A DNA stretch of 64,000 nucleotides from Permianibacter fluminis (GCF_013179735.1 NZ_JABMEG010000001.1:682001-746000), one strand, 5' to 3'. Shown: positions 8,681 through 16,966, counted from the stretch's first letter. Numbers and translations are program-made. The notes: generated by a model not told the origin, from the letters alone.

Positions 8681-11131
8681 CTATCGCTCATACAGATACT
8701 TCTGGAACCCGACAAAGGTGCTGCGCACCGAATCGGGTTGGCCAAGATCAGCGAAAGCGTCGGCGATGGCGTTGTTGTATTTGAGTTTGAGCAGAGGGCC
8801 GAGTTTGGTTTCGTCCAGCTCTTCGACACCTGAGTAAACATAGTGTCCCAACACAAAACTCAAAAAGTGCTGTTGCTTTTGGTCGAAGCGTGAGCTTATT
8901 GCTGCCTTGGCTCGTTCGGCTCGCTCTTCTCGGGTCAGTGGCACTTCGGCATAGGCGACGTGGGCGAGAACATCAAACAGGTCGCTGTTTTCGGCGTCGA
9001 GAATTTTCTGCATTTCGGCAAGCTGGTCTTTGCCGAAACCTTTTTCCGCCAGGCCCTCCAGCAATTTGCGACGGGTATCCGGCGCGCTCCAGATGGCGCG
9101 TAACTCGTCTTCGTCATGAAAGAATTCCGGCAGCTTGCCGAATAGCGCTTCCATGAATTGGGCGGCGGACATCGGGGTGCCGTCCGGGTGCCAGAAGCTG
9201 GTCGCCATCATGTGCTGAATCTGGCGCTCTTTGCCGTCGGCAAGCTTGATTTTGACTTTCTTTCGCTTTGCACAGACGCAAGGCCGCTGACCACAGTCCT
9301 CACAGGGCTCTTTCGGACAGGTACAGGGCTGGTTGCCGCATTCGGCACAAGGCGCCTTTGTCTGCTTTTCACAAACACAAGGCTGCTGATTGCATTTGTC
9401 GCAAGCTTCCGGCGCTTGTGGTTCGCCATCCCATTCCGGGTCACTGAAATGCTGGTGGGCTTTTACGAAGTCATAAATCGTGAAGTAGTCTTTGCCATCG
9501 TAGAGCCGGGTGCCACGGCCGATGATTTGTTTGAACTCGATCATCGAGTTGACTGGCCGCATCAGGACGATATTGCGGACATTGCGGGCATCTACACCGG
9601 TTGAGAGTTTCTGGGAGGTCGTCAGGATGGTCGGGATGGTTTTCTCGTTGTCCTGAAAGTCGCGCAGCCATTGCTCACCGAGCGCGCCGTCTTCCGCAGT
9701 GACGCGTTGGCAGTAATGAGGGTCCTGGCTTTTCTTGCTCTGGTTGATCAGATCGCGCACCAGCAACGCGTGTTCCTGCGTGGCGCAGAACACGATGGTT
9801 TTCTCGCGCTGGTCAATGGCGTTCATAAAGATCTCAACGCGCTTTTGCTCGCGCTCGCGGATTTCAATACGGCGGTTGAAATCGGCTTCTTCGTAACGCT
9901 TACCGGCTTCGATTTCGCCGTCGACGACTTTGTCGTCAGCGGTGTAGACGTATTCATCCAGCGTCGTGGCGATTTGCTTGAGCCGGAACGGCGTCAGGAA
10001 GCCGTCGTTGATGCCGTCTTTCAGTGAGTAGATGAACACCGGCTCACCGAAATAGGCGTAGGTGTCGGCATTGTCCTTGCGCTTTGGTGTGGCGGTCAGG
10101 CCGAGCTGAACGGCTGGTGCAAAATACTCAAGAATGCCGCGCCATGTGCTTTCGTCATTGGCGCCGCCACGGTGACATTCGTCGATGATGATGAAGTCAA
10201 AAAAGTCCGGCGGGTATTCACCAAAGTAAAACTGCCGGTCGGTTGGTGGTTCGACAGGCTCACCACGAACGGACTCTATTGGCCGTTCGCCCTGAGCTTG
10301 TCGAAGGGCCGGCCCGCTCATAAACGTCTGGAAAATGGTGAAGAAAATGCTGCCGTTCTTCGGCACCTTGCCTTTCTTGCGGATATCGTCCGGCGCGATA
10401 CGCACCAGCGCATCTTCCGGAAATGCCGAGAACGCGTTGTAGGCTTGGTCGGCCAGAATATTGCGGTCGGCAAGAAACAAAATGCGCGGCCGCCGCGAAG
10501 GTTCATTGTTGGCTTTCCAATCCGACAAATTCCAGCGGCTCTGAAACAGCTTCCACGCCAACTGAAACGCGATAAAGGTTTTGCCGGTACCGGTCGCCAG
10601 CGTCAGCAGAATGCGCTCGCGGCCTTCGGCGATGGCGACCAGCACCCGCTCGATGGCGATGTCCTGGTAGTAACGGCCCTGCCAGTAGCCGCCCTTGTCT
10701 TCGAACGGCACCGCAGCAAAGCGATCACGCCAGGCGTTTTCGCTGGCGAAGGTGGCGGCCCACAAAGCCTCGGGCGACGGAAACGCCGGCAACTCGCCTT
10801 CCGTGCCGGTGTGCATGTCGATGCCGTAAATACCCTGACCATTGCTGGCGTAGGTAAAGCGGATGGCAAGCTTGCCGGCGTAATCCTTGGCTTGACCGAC
10901 GCCTTCGGTCAACGGCTTGGCCCAGGCCTTGGCTTCGACCACCGCCAGCTTGGTGTTGCGGTACTCCAGCACGTAATCGGCCGACAGAGGCTTGCCGCGC
11001 TTGCCCGCCCCTTCCAGCCGGCCCAGCGTAATCGGGTATTCGCGCCGAATACGGCTGCCCTCGACCACGCCCCAGCCGGCGGCGGCAAGGGCGGGGTCGA
11101 TATGATCAGCACGGGTTTCGGCTTCGTTCAT
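8681..11131 (-). CDS. hsdR: Type I restriction enzyme R subunit (EcoEI-like)
   Basis: HsdR translocates DNA with its SF2 motor and cleaves it when bound to HsdM/HsdS. The N-terminal nuclease shows ADYVLEYRNTKLAVVEAKAW (PD-(D/E)xK type). The motor shows LATGTGKTF, IIIDECHRGG and QIIGRGTRL, and the C-terminal EcoEI-type domain follows. ATG 11131 was chosen over a TTG at 11155. Two insertions are odd: a REP-derived peptide between the Walker motifs (DNA 10250-10305) and a cysteine-rich segment (about residues 573-623) with three copies of CxxCxxxPCxC. The gene is separated from the rest of the hsd operon by 660 bases carrying palindrome arrays, so it may have its own promoter. Confidence 0.93.
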   Translation of the reverse strand: MNEAETRADHIDPALAAAGWGVVEGSRIRREYPITLGRLEGAGKRGKPLSADYVLEYRNTKLAVVEAKAWAKPLTEGVGQAKDYAGKLAIRFTYASNGQGIYGIDMHTGTEGELPAFPSPEALWAATFASENAWRDRFAAVPFEDKGGYWQGRYYQDIAIERVLVAIAEGRERILLTLATGTGKTFIAFQLAWKLFQSRWNLSDWKANNEPSRRPRILFLADRNILADQAYNAFSAFPEDALVRIAPDDIRKKGKVPKNGSIFFTIFQTFMSGPALRQAQGERPIESVRGEPVEPPTDRQFYFGEYPPDFFDFIIIDECHRGGANDESTWRGILEYFAPAVQLGLTATPKRKDNADTYAYFGEPVFIYSLKDGINDGFLTPFRLKQIATTLDEYVYTADDKVVDGEIEAGKRYEEADFNRRIEIREREQKRVEIFMNAIDQREKTIVFCATQEHALLVRDLINQSKKSQDPHYCQRVTAEDGALGEQWLRDFQDNEKTIPTILTTSQKLSTGVDARNVRNIVLMRPVNSMIEFKQIIGRGTRLYDGKDYFTIYDFVKAHQHFSDPEWDGEPQAPEACDKCNQQPCVCEKQTKAPCAECGNQPCTCPKEPCEDCGQRPCVCAKRKKVKIKLADGKERQIQHMMATSFWHPDGTPMSAAQFMEALFGKLPEFFHDEDELRAIWSAPDTRRKLLEGLAEKGFGKDQLAEMQKILDAENSDLFDVLAHVAYAEVPLTREERAERAKAAISSRFDQKQQHFLSFVLGHYVYSGVEELDETKLGPLLKLKYNNAIADAFADLGQPDSVRSTFVGFQKYLYER
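10250..10305. repeat. REP-like inverted repeat inserted in frame in hsdR
   Basis: Two 23-bp arms (10250-10272 and 10283-10305) match as an inverted repeat at 19 of 23 positions. The core is TTCGACARGCTCA...CGAACGG, a repeat I recognise as widespread in proteobacterial intergenic DNA. Here it is translated as part of hsdR (RQAQGERPIESVRGEPVE) without breaking the frame. Confidence 0.8.
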
Positions 11132-11135
11132 TTGC

Positions 11136-11195
11136 GTCTCATCGGTGAGACACAAAGCGGGTTGTGTCTCGAAATTCTGAAAAAATGAGACACAA
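11136..11195. promoter_or_regulatory. Palindrome array in front of hsdR
   Basis: GTCTCA-N4-TGAGAC (11136-11151) is followed by TTGTGTCTC-N16-GAGACACAA (11162-11170 and 11187-11195, perfect 9-bp arms). The same pair recurs at 11703-11765. The position just upstream of the hsdR start suggests protein-binding sites controlling hsdR. Confidence 0.55.
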
Positions 11196-11702
11196 CGTGC
11201 CCCATGACATGTGTTCTGCCTAATCGGCGAACCGCTGAGCCCCTATTCCTGCACTCAGGGCGACTCCCTCTCCCCTCGCGGGAGAGGGTTGGGGAGAGGG
11301 GCAGGTGCGCTCAATTCAGCCTATCAAAACCGGATCAAGAAATCTGGCGAAACCTATTTTGGCCTAAGTGGCTGATTTGGCGAGTGTTGTTAGCCAACGC
11401 TTGTGCCAGAGTGACCACTGTCTGTATTCGAAATCAAAACCCAATCAAGAAAGCTGGGGCAAACAACAGCGGACGATGGCCGAACAACATGAGTGCGTCA
11501 GCCCGCTGATCTCACCCTGAGCTTAACCACCCCCAGCCCCTCCTAGCCAAGGAGGGGAGCCGCATGGTCTTGTCCGGGATGGCTCCGGCTTTCTAAAATA
11601 GGCCCAAGTGGACAGGGGGTTCCCGGTCGGCGTTAGGGCCTCGGTGAGTTGCATCGGGGCCTTTCGCTTTTTTGGACGAAAATCCCCTCTTCTCTCACCT
11701 GC
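11196..11702. other. Non-coding gap between hsdR and fic
   Basis: No gene is supported here. The stretch holds a REP-like element with arms CCCTCTCCC (11266-11274) and GGGAGAGGG (11280-11288) plus GGGGAGAGGGG at 11291-11301, and a terminator-like hairpin on the plus strand at 11635-11673. Confidence 0.6.
11635..11673 (+). terminator. Terminator-like hairpin without an obvious gene
   Basis: AGGGCCTCG (11635-11643) pairs with CGGGGCCTT (11655-11663), allowing two G-T pairs, followed by TCGCTTTTTT. It points rightward, against the hsd operon, with no plus-strand gene in front of it; it could end a short RNA. Confidence 0.4.
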
Positions 11703-11795
11703 TGAGTCTCACCCATGAGACTCAATGGCATTTGTGTCTCGTTTTTTCTGAATTATGAGACACAAGTGTATTTGAGTCTCACAAGTGAGATTCAA
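11703..11795. promoter_or_regulatory. Second palindrome array, at the end of fic
   Basis: Three inverted repeats stand in a row: TGAGTCTCA-CCCA-TGAGACTCA (11703-11724), TTGTGTCTC-N16-GAGACACAA (11732-11765) and TTGAGTCTCA-CAAG-TGAGATTCAA (11772-11795). The last overlaps the fic stop codon. The first two repeat the order, arm sequence and 4/16-base spacers of the array in front of hsdR. Confidence 0.55.
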
Positions 11796-12919
11796 AACAC
11801 TTCATAGCCTTCCGCCACATTCAGCAGCTCACGGAAAGCATAGATACCTGCCCTCCGCCCTCGCCCCTCCTCCAGCGTCTTAAGAATGTCGGCCTCCCTC
11901 AGCAGCCCAAGGATTCGGCTAGCCGTTGGCTTGGGAATATCGGCGTGATGAATGAAGGTCGGTGCACTGAAGATCGGAGCCTGAAAAAGAAAGTCCACCG
12001 CCCTGATGGCATGTTGAGAGTGCGTGAGGTCGGCCATTTGTGTTTTGGTTCTGTCGTACAGGTCCAAAATTGCGCGCGCTCGACGTTCGTTATCCGCGGC
12101 CTGCTCACGGACGCCTTGAAGGAAAAAGACGCACCAGCCCGTCCAGTCGCCATCTCGTGAAACCGCCCGTAAACGTTCCTGATACTCGTCTCGGTTCCTT
12201 TCGAGATAGCCGCTCATATAAAAATCGGGGCTTGCCAGCAGCTTGCGCTGAAACAGGAACAACGGGATTAGCATTCGACCCAAACGGCCATTGCCATCCA
12301 TGAAGGGATGGAGGGCCTCGAATTCCACATGGATGATCGCGAGTTGAACCAGTGCATCGGGTTCAGTAACGCTGCCAAAGTAGCGCTCCCACTCGTCCAT
12401 GCCAAAACGCAAATGCTCAGGAGCAATCGGTACGAAGCTCGCCGTGTCGATGGTGCTGCCCTGTGGACCAATCCAGTTCTGGTCGTTCCGATAGTAGCCC
12501 GGGGTCTTGTCGCGCCCACGCACACCATGCATGAGCAACTCGTGCGCACCGCGCAAGATATGTTGGGAAAACGGGCGGTGCTGCATTTCTGCTACGCAGG
12601 CGCGCATGGCGCGGCGATAGTTCAAAACCTCTTCAGCATCCAGTCGTTTCGGTTGAGTAAAGGCCTCCGATTCGCCGCCCGCCTCAATTTCCAGCACTTC
12701 CCCGATGGTGACGTGCGTGCCCTCAATCTTCGATGACAGCACCGCTTCCTGCGTCGTCAGCGGTGAAAGCAAAATCTGGGCATTCGGAATGGCAGACAGC
12801 AATCCATCATAACGTGCCAACCCGGCGTTGGCCGGCCCCACCAGCGGGATCAAGCGAGCCCAGTCGAGATCCACGGGAGGGAACTTGCCGAGATGGTACG
12901 AAACAGGAGGCATGGGCAT
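11792..12919 (-). CDS. Fic-domain protein (class II, with DNA-binding-like C-terminus)
   Basis: Fic enzymes usually transfer AMP from ATP to protein hydroxyls. The active-site motif HPFMDGNGRLGR is intact at residues 204-215. An inhibitory helix motif of the (S/T)xxxE(G/N) type, SSKIEGT, lies upstream at 62-68, defining class II. The N-terminus is the Fic_N type and the C-terminal 80 residues (TFIHHADIPKPTASRILGLLREADILK) look like a winged helix. The length of 375 aa is normal. It lies 5 bases after hsdS and so is part of the hsd operon; it could modify the restriction complex or act as a stand-alone regulator or toxin. Confidence 0.9.
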   Translation of the reverse strand: MPMPPVSYHLGKFPPVDLDWARLIPLVGPANAGLARYDGLLSAIPNAQILLSPLTTQEAVLSSKIEGTHVTIGEVLEIEAGGESEAFTQPKRLDAEEVLNYRRAMRACVAEMQHRPFSQHILRGAHELLMHGVRGRDKTPGYYRNDQNWIGPQGSTIDTASFVPIAPEHLRFGMDEWERYFGSVTEPDALVQLAIIHVEFEALHPFMDGNGRLGRMLIPLFLFQRKLLASPDFYMSGYLERNRDEYQERLRAVSRDGDWTGWCVFFLQGVREQAADNERRARAILDLYDRTKTQMADLTHSQHAIRAVDFLFQAPIFSAPTFIHHADIPKPTASRILGLLREADILKTLEEGRGRRAGIYAFRELLNVAEGYEVF

Positions 12920-12924
12920 TTTTC

Positions 12925-14103
12925 CTAAAGCTGGCCGCTGAAGGCCTGATGCAGCAGCGATTGTTTCAGCTCGTCCAGCGCGGCGAGTTTGCGCTGGTAG
13001 AGGGATTCGAGGCGTTGGGTTTCAATATTCGCGGCATTAAGGCTTGTGACGATACGCTCCTGATCTCCAGCAGGGGGTATGCAGACCCTTACCGTTCTAA
13101 TGCTTTTCATACTGATAGTCGGCTGAGTTGTGCCTTCTGTGAGTCTTTCGAGTTGACCTTTGGCGGGTGGGCTGTTCAAAAAATAGTAAAGTAGGGTCGG
13201 GTTCATTTTTGGAAGAATGAACACCGTATTTTGTCCAAGACAAAATGGCTCATCGGAACTTACTAGTGCTGATACTCCACAAGATCCAACTCTTGAGAAG
13301 ACAATATCGCCGACTTTCGGTGTGTACCTTTTTGAGAACTCGACAAAGGTTTGCTCGTCCACCCTTCTTGCTTTGGATAGATCCAAAAATCCAGGTTTGA
13401 TGTCTGTCACCCTAACCATTGGGAAGCCGATTTCGCAGTAAGTGGGTGTTTTATGTAAGCAATCTAACAAATCAGCGACCTCACCTAGCGGTCTTTCCTC
13501 CCACCGTGCGCCCCGCTGGCTGAAGATGGCGTTGAGGTGGCTTTCGAAGAGGGCGCGGGCGTTTTGGCGGTTTTTCTCTGCGTTGGTGCGGGCCGTGGCA
13601 ATGCCGGCAAACGCCTCATCGAGAACGGAGACAATGCGCTGTTGTTCTGACAAAGATGGTAGCGGAATCGCCACCTCTTTTAGCTTGCCACCGGAAAGCT
13701 CTTTGAACGTAGCGCCAGTTCCAAGGTCGTTCAACAGTTGAACGATGCTGCTCAAATAGTAGTAAAGATACTTGTGGTTCAGATCGGCGCTCGGTACTAA
13801 CCCTTTGCAACCTTGATTTGTTGCCATTGGCTCCGTATTGATCACCAAGTGCCCGATCGGTGCTCGCGATGACAAGATGACCGAGAAAGGTGGTAACAAG
13901 CGCGCGGAGCTATTTTGCAGCCCTGCGTCAGTGATGGTTCTCTCCGTACTGGAGACATAGGGAGTGGATCGCTTACCCATTTCGGCAGGAGTGATCCACT
14001 GATGCAGTCCATCCCAGTACTCAGTCACGCCCGTTTTTGGCGTTCCTCCATTAACAACGCTGCATACGTCGGCAATAGTCTTTTGACTCCAACCGGCCTT
14101 CAT
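12925..14103 (-). CDS. hsdS: Type I restriction specificity subunit
   Basis: HsdS reads the target sequence for the methylase and restriction complexes. Two target-recognition domains (about residues 1-150 and 200-350) are each followed by a conserved helical spacer: LPSLSEQQRIVSVLDEAFAGI and, at the end, AALDELKQSLLHQAFSGQL. The half-site pattern WITPAEMGK and MVRVTDIKPG begins each domain. ATGA overlap with hsdM sets the start. The recognition sequence cannot be derived by eye. Confidence 0.93.
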   Translation of the reverse strand: MKAGWSQKTIADVCSVVNGGTPKTGVTEYWDGLHQWITPAEMGKRSTPYVSSTERTITDAGLQNSSARLLPPFSVILSSRAPIGHLVINTEPMATNQGCKGLVPSADLNHKYLYYYLSSIVQLLNDLGTGATFKELSGGKLKEVAIPLPSLSEQQRIVSVLDEAFAGIATARTNAEKNRQNARALFESHLNAIFSQRGARWEERPLGEVADLLDCLHKTPTYCEIGFPMVRVTDIKPGFLDLSKARRVDEQTFVEFSKRYTPKVGDIVFSRVGSCGVSALVSSDEPFCLGQNTVFILPKMNPTLLYYFLNSPPAKGQLERLTEGTTQPTISMKSIRTVRVCIPPAGDQERIVTSLNAANIETQRLESLYQRKLAALDELKQSLLHQAFSGQL

Positions 14104-15608
14104 ACCATCGCCCTGATCGTTGCCAACACTACTGCACTTTCCACATCCAGCGCCGCGATTTCATCAAGGATGTCCTGCGGGCTGCGGTGCTTCACCTCTT
14201 CTCCACCGCTCGGGTTTTTCACCGACAGGTCATAGGTGGCGGTGTCGATGGCGCTCACATCTAGGCTCCAGCTTTTGGCGGAGTCGGCGAAGGTTTTTTG
14301 CAGGGCGATAAACTCGCTCAGATCGCTGTCATTGAGTGGGTTGGTTTTGCCCATATTGCGACCGGGGTCGAGTTGGTAGTACCAGACCTTGCGGGTCGGC
14401 GCGCCTTTCTCGAAAAACAGCACCACGGTTTTGACGCCGGCGCCTTGGAAGGTGCCGCCGGGGCAGTCGAGCACGGTGTGCAGGTTGCAGCTTTCCAAAA
14501 GGAGTTTGCGCAAGCTCACCGAGGCGTTATCGGAGTTGCTCAGGAAGGTGTTCTTGATGACGATGGCAGCGCGGCCACCGGCTTTGAGCATCTTGATGAA
14601 ATGCTGCAGAAACAGGAAGGCGGTTTCACCGGTGCGGATGGGAAAGTTCTGTTGCACCTCGGCCCGCTCCTTGCCGCCGAATGGCGGGTTGGCGAGGATG
14701 ACGTCCATACGGTCTTTGTCCTGGATGTCGGCAAGGTTCTCGGCCAGCGTGTTGGTGTGCTGAATGTTTGGTGCCTCGATGCCATGCAAAATCATGTTCA
14801 TGATGGCGATGACGTAGGCGAGGCTTTTCTTCTCTTTGCCGTAGAAGGTTTTTTCTTGCAGGGTTTTGAGATCGCTGGTTGAGAGGGTGCGTGTAGCCTG
14901 CCCTTCGACAGGCTCAGAGCCTGTCCCGTGCTCGACACGGGAGCGAACGGTGGTTAAAAAGTCATAGGCTTCGCAGAGGAAGCCGGCGGAGCCGCAGGCG
15001 CCATCATAAATGCGTTCGCCGATTTTCGGCTGGACCACCTGAATCATGGCGCGAATGAGCGGGCGCGGTGTGTAGTACTCGCCGCCGTTGCGGCCGGCAT
15101 TGCCCATGCGTTTGATTTTTTCTTCGTAGAGCATAGACAGCTCGTGCTTCTCGGTTTGCGAGCGGAAGCGCAGTTCGTCGATGTGGTCGATGATGTCGCG
15201 CAGGGTGTAGCCGCTGCGGATCTTGTTTTTGATCTCGCCGAAGATCTCGCCAATTTTGTATTCGATGGTGTTGGGGCCGCTGGCGCGCAGCTTGATTCCA
15301 TGCAGGTAAGGGAAGAGTTTGCGATCGACGAACTCGACCAGATCGTCACCGGTCAGCGCGATGTTGTGATCGAGCTTGCCGTCGGCGCCCTTTGGCGCCG
15401 CCCAGCGTTGCCAGCGGTAGTCCTCGTCGAGAATGTAGCGGTAGGGTTTACCTTCCAGTGCTGCTTCGTTGGCTTTGTCCTGCTCCAGCCCGTCAAGGTA
15501 TTTGAGGAACAAGAGCCAGGACGTCTGCTCGGTGTAATCGAGCTCGGTGGTGCAGCCGCTTTCTTTCCAGAGCGCGTCGTCGATGTTTCTAAAGGCTTGT
15601 TCGAACAT
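14100..15608 (-). CDS. hsdM: Type I restriction-modification methylase subunit
   Basis: HsdM is the N6-adenine methyltransferase. SAM-binding motif I is GACGSAGFL and the catalytic motif is NPPFGG; the N-terminal HsdM_N domain begins MFEQAFRNIDDALW, which places the start at ATG 15608 (502 aa). A peptide of about 16 residues (SRVEHGTGSEPVEGQ) interrupts the region between motif I and the YGKEKKSLAYVIAIMNM segment and is encoded by a REP-like repeat. It heads the operon hsdM-hsdS-fic. Confidence 0.94.
   Translation of the reverse strand: MFEQAFRNIDDALWKESGCTTELDYTEQTSWLLFLKYLDGLEQDKANEAALEGKPYRYILDEDYRWQRWAAPKGADGKLDHNIALTGDDLVEFVDRKLFPYLHGIKLRASGPNTIEYKIGEIFGEIKNKIRSGYTLRDIIDHIDELRFRSQTEKHELSMLYEEKIKRMGNAGRNGGEYYTPRPLIRAMIQVVQPKIGERIYDGACGSAGFLCEAYDFLTTVRSRVEHGTGSEPVEGQATRTLSTSDLKTLQEKTFYGKEKKSLAYVIAIMNMILHGIEAPNIQHTNTLAENLADIQDKDRMDVILANPPFGGKERAEVQQNFPIRTGETAFLFLQHFIKMLKAGGRAAIVIKNTFLSNSDNASVSLRKLLLESCNLHTVLDCPGGTFQGAGVKTVVLFFEKGAPTRKVWYYQLDPGRNMGKTNPLNDSDLSEFIALQKTFADSAKSWSLDVSAIDTATYDLSVKNPSGGEEVKHRSPQDILDEIAALDVESAVVLATIRAMV
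14904..14950. repeat. REP-like repeat inserted in frame in hsdM
   Basis: TTCGACAGGCTCAGAGC at 14904-14920 and GCGAACGG at 14943-14950 are the two parts of the same repeat type as in hsdR, separated here by a small nested hairpin CCCGTG-CTCGA-CACGGG. The reading frame stays open. Confidence 0.7.
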
Positions 15609-15776
15609 GGGATCGGGTTTCTGTGTTGTGGACACGACAGCGAAGGCGGGCAATGTACCTGTTGCGCCGGGTCTGTGCCTATATAGAGGCAGGGGTCTTG
15701 ACCGGGAAAGCTGATTGGGCGAGTTGGTTGGCAGACGTGGCCGAAAACCGTGGCTCAACGCCGGACCCGGTTTGGT

Positions 15777-15873
15777 ATTGGCGCGATTTCGGGTTTATTG
15801 GCTCGATTTGGCGTATCGCGCCAATAAGCCCGATTTGTTCAGTCTCGCTCCGTGTTCACGTTCCGTGAACACG
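15777..15873. promoter_or_regulatory. Inverted repeats upstream of hsdM
   Basis: Two perfect inverted repeats lie in the 290-base gap between higA and hsdM: ATTGGCGCGAT / ATCGCGCCAAT (15777-15787 and 15815-15825), and CGTGTTCACG-TTC-CGTGAACACG (15851-15873). The second looks like an operator; no candidate regulator is obvious other than the adjacent HigA. Confidence 0.5.
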
Positions 15874-15898
15874 CTGGAAAAATGAACAAGCACCAAGC

Positions 15899-16183
15899 TC
15901 AGGCCGCGACACGTCGCAGGTTGGAAGTATCCAAGGTCTGGCGCGCTTGCCAAAGGTCGTAGGCTTCCTGTAGCCGTAGCCAGAACTCCGGCGTGCTGCC
16001 GAACACCGCGGAAAGGCGGAGCGCCATTGCGGCGCTGACGCCCTGCTTTTCGTTTACCAGCGCTGACAGGGTCTTTCTTGATACTCCCAGGTGAGCAGCT
16101 GCGTCCGTGACACTCAATTCCAGTGAAGGTAAAACATCATTGCGCAGCACGGCTCCCGGGTGGGCGGGGTTGTGCATAGCCAT
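15899..16183 (-). CDS. higA: HigA-family antitoxin
   Basis: The 94-aa protein begins HNPAHPGAVLRNDVLP, typical of HigA/VapI antitoxins, and has a helix-turn-helix at LSVTDAAAHLGVSRKTLSALVNEKQGVSAAMALRLS. It neutralises HigB and represses its own operon. As usual for higBA the toxin gene comes first, 51 bases upstream. Confidence 0.93.
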   Translation of the reverse strand: MAMHNPAHPGAVLRNDVLPSLELSVTDAAAHLGVSRKTLSALVNEKQGVSAAMALRLSAVFGSTPEFWLRLQEAYDLWQARQTLDTSNLRRVAA

Positions 16184-16234
16184 AAGTCACTCCGTAAATA
16201 GAAGCCGGATTTCGCCGGTGTAGGCACTACCAAG

Positions 16235-16513
16235 TTAATGGTAGTCCTCGTAGTCCAGAACATAGGCGTCGCCGTCTCGGAATTCGAACGTCAGACGCCA
16301 GTTGCCGTTGACGGTCAGTGACCAGCGGCCTTTCTGATCTCCCTTCAGCGCATGTAAGCGCCAGCCGGGCAGGTCGAGCTCTTTGACGGTGACCGCAACA
16401 TCCAGAGCGGAAAGCTGTGTCCGCAGCCGGTCAACATGATTGGCCTGGACCCCGCTCGAATCCCCTTTGCTATAAAGGGCTTTGAGTCCCTTGTGACGGA
16501 TGGATTTGATCAT
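16235..16513 (-). CDS. higB: HigB-family mRNA-interferase toxin
   Basis: The 92-aa RelE/HigB-fold protein has IRHKGLKALYSKGDSSGVQANHVDRL at the start, LPGWRLHALKGDQKGRWSLTVNGNWRLTFEF in the middle and DYEDYH at the end, all conserved in the plasmid-maintenance killer family. It cleaves mRNA on the ribosome. AGGA lies 7 bases before ATG 16513. The gap to the displaced gyrB terminator holds the promoter. Confidence 0.93.
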   Translation of the reverse strand: MIKSIRHKGLKALYSKGDSSGVQANHVDRLRTQLSALDVAVTVKELDLPGWRLHALKGDQKGRWSLTVNGNWRLTFEFRDGDAYVLDYEDYH

Positions 16514-16635
16514 TCATCGGTCCTCGAATGCTGATGCTCATTTGGCGTTCTCCCCGTCATGTGTTCTGTCGCACACCACCTTGTAACCTGTAACGTATCG
16601 GGTGTCAATTTTAGAACGAATGAATTCATGAAAAG

Positions 16636-16660
16636 AAAAAGGCCCCGCAGGGCCTTTTTT
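16636..16660. terminator. Bidirectional terminator, originally belonging to gyrB
   Basis: AAAAAGGCCC (16636-16645), loop CGCA, GGGCCTTTTTT (16650-16660). On the minus strand it also has a T-run. If the transposon at 16675-54625 and one ATTTT copy are removed, this hairpin lies about 20-45 bases after the gyrB stop codon, the expected place for the gyrB terminator. Confidence 0.85.
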
Positions 16661-16669
16661 GAAACTGAG

Positions 16670-16674
16670 ATTTT
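16670..16674. repeat. Target-site duplication, left copy
   Basis: ATTTT directly precedes the left TGTGGG end of the Tn7-like element. The same five bases directly follow its right end at 54626-54630. Tn7-type transposition makes 5-bp duplications. Confidence 0.85.
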
Positions 16675-16772
16675 TGTGGGATCCCATAATTCCACAGAAC
16701 CGCAAACTATTGTATTCGCAGGTAAATTTGCCATTCTTTGAGACTGGCACCTGCCTTATATTCTCACAATAA
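16675..16772. repeat. Left end of Tn7-like element with dispersed TnsB-type sites
   Basis: The terminal TGTGGGATCCCATAATT (16675-16691) and an inner ATTCTCACAATAA (16760-16772) are the clear copies; a weaker one may be AATCTCATAG near 16790. Dispersed sites at this end and abutting sites at the other end match the known asymmetry of Tn7. Confidence 0.75.
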
Positions 16773-16903
16773 CGGGATTTTTCTCCCTAAATCTCATAGA
16801 AAAGCAAAACACCCGTCATTCTGGCTGGAGGCCTCAGTTAAGCTGCCTCTTCTGGACAGATCCTCATCCTACATATGTCGACCTTTCGCAGGGTCCTAAC
16901 ACT

Positions 16904-16926
16904 GATAGTTGCATAGAAACACTTAT
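16904..16926 (+). promoter_or_regulatory. NrtR-type operator 1, upstream of the SPFH gene
   Basis: GATAGTTGCATAGAAA-CACTTAT, 23 bases, matches the consensus GATAGTTGCATA-N4-CACTATC shared with three other sites in the cluster. It starts 40 bp before the next copy. Confidence 0.75.
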
Positions 16927-16943
16927 TGGCGTATCGTCACCCT

Positions 16944-16966
16944 GTTAGTTGCATAAAGCACCTATC
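16944..16966 (+). promoter_or_regulatory. NrtR-type operator 2, upstream of the SPFH gene
   Basis: GTTAGTTGCATAAAGC-ACCTATC, 23 bases, one of the tandem pair in front of the SPFH/NAD-kinase-like operon. It ends 17 bases before the start codon, so a bound regulator would block transcription. Confidence 0.75.

Noticed and set aside
8890-11188. Long plus-strand open frames opposite hsdR, up to 338 aa
   Set aside because: They mirror the codon pattern of hsdR on the other strand, which has clear catalytic motifs.
16510-16750. Minus-strand open frames just upstream of higB
   Set aside because: They run across the gyrB terminator hairpin and into the transposon end, so they were created by the insertion.
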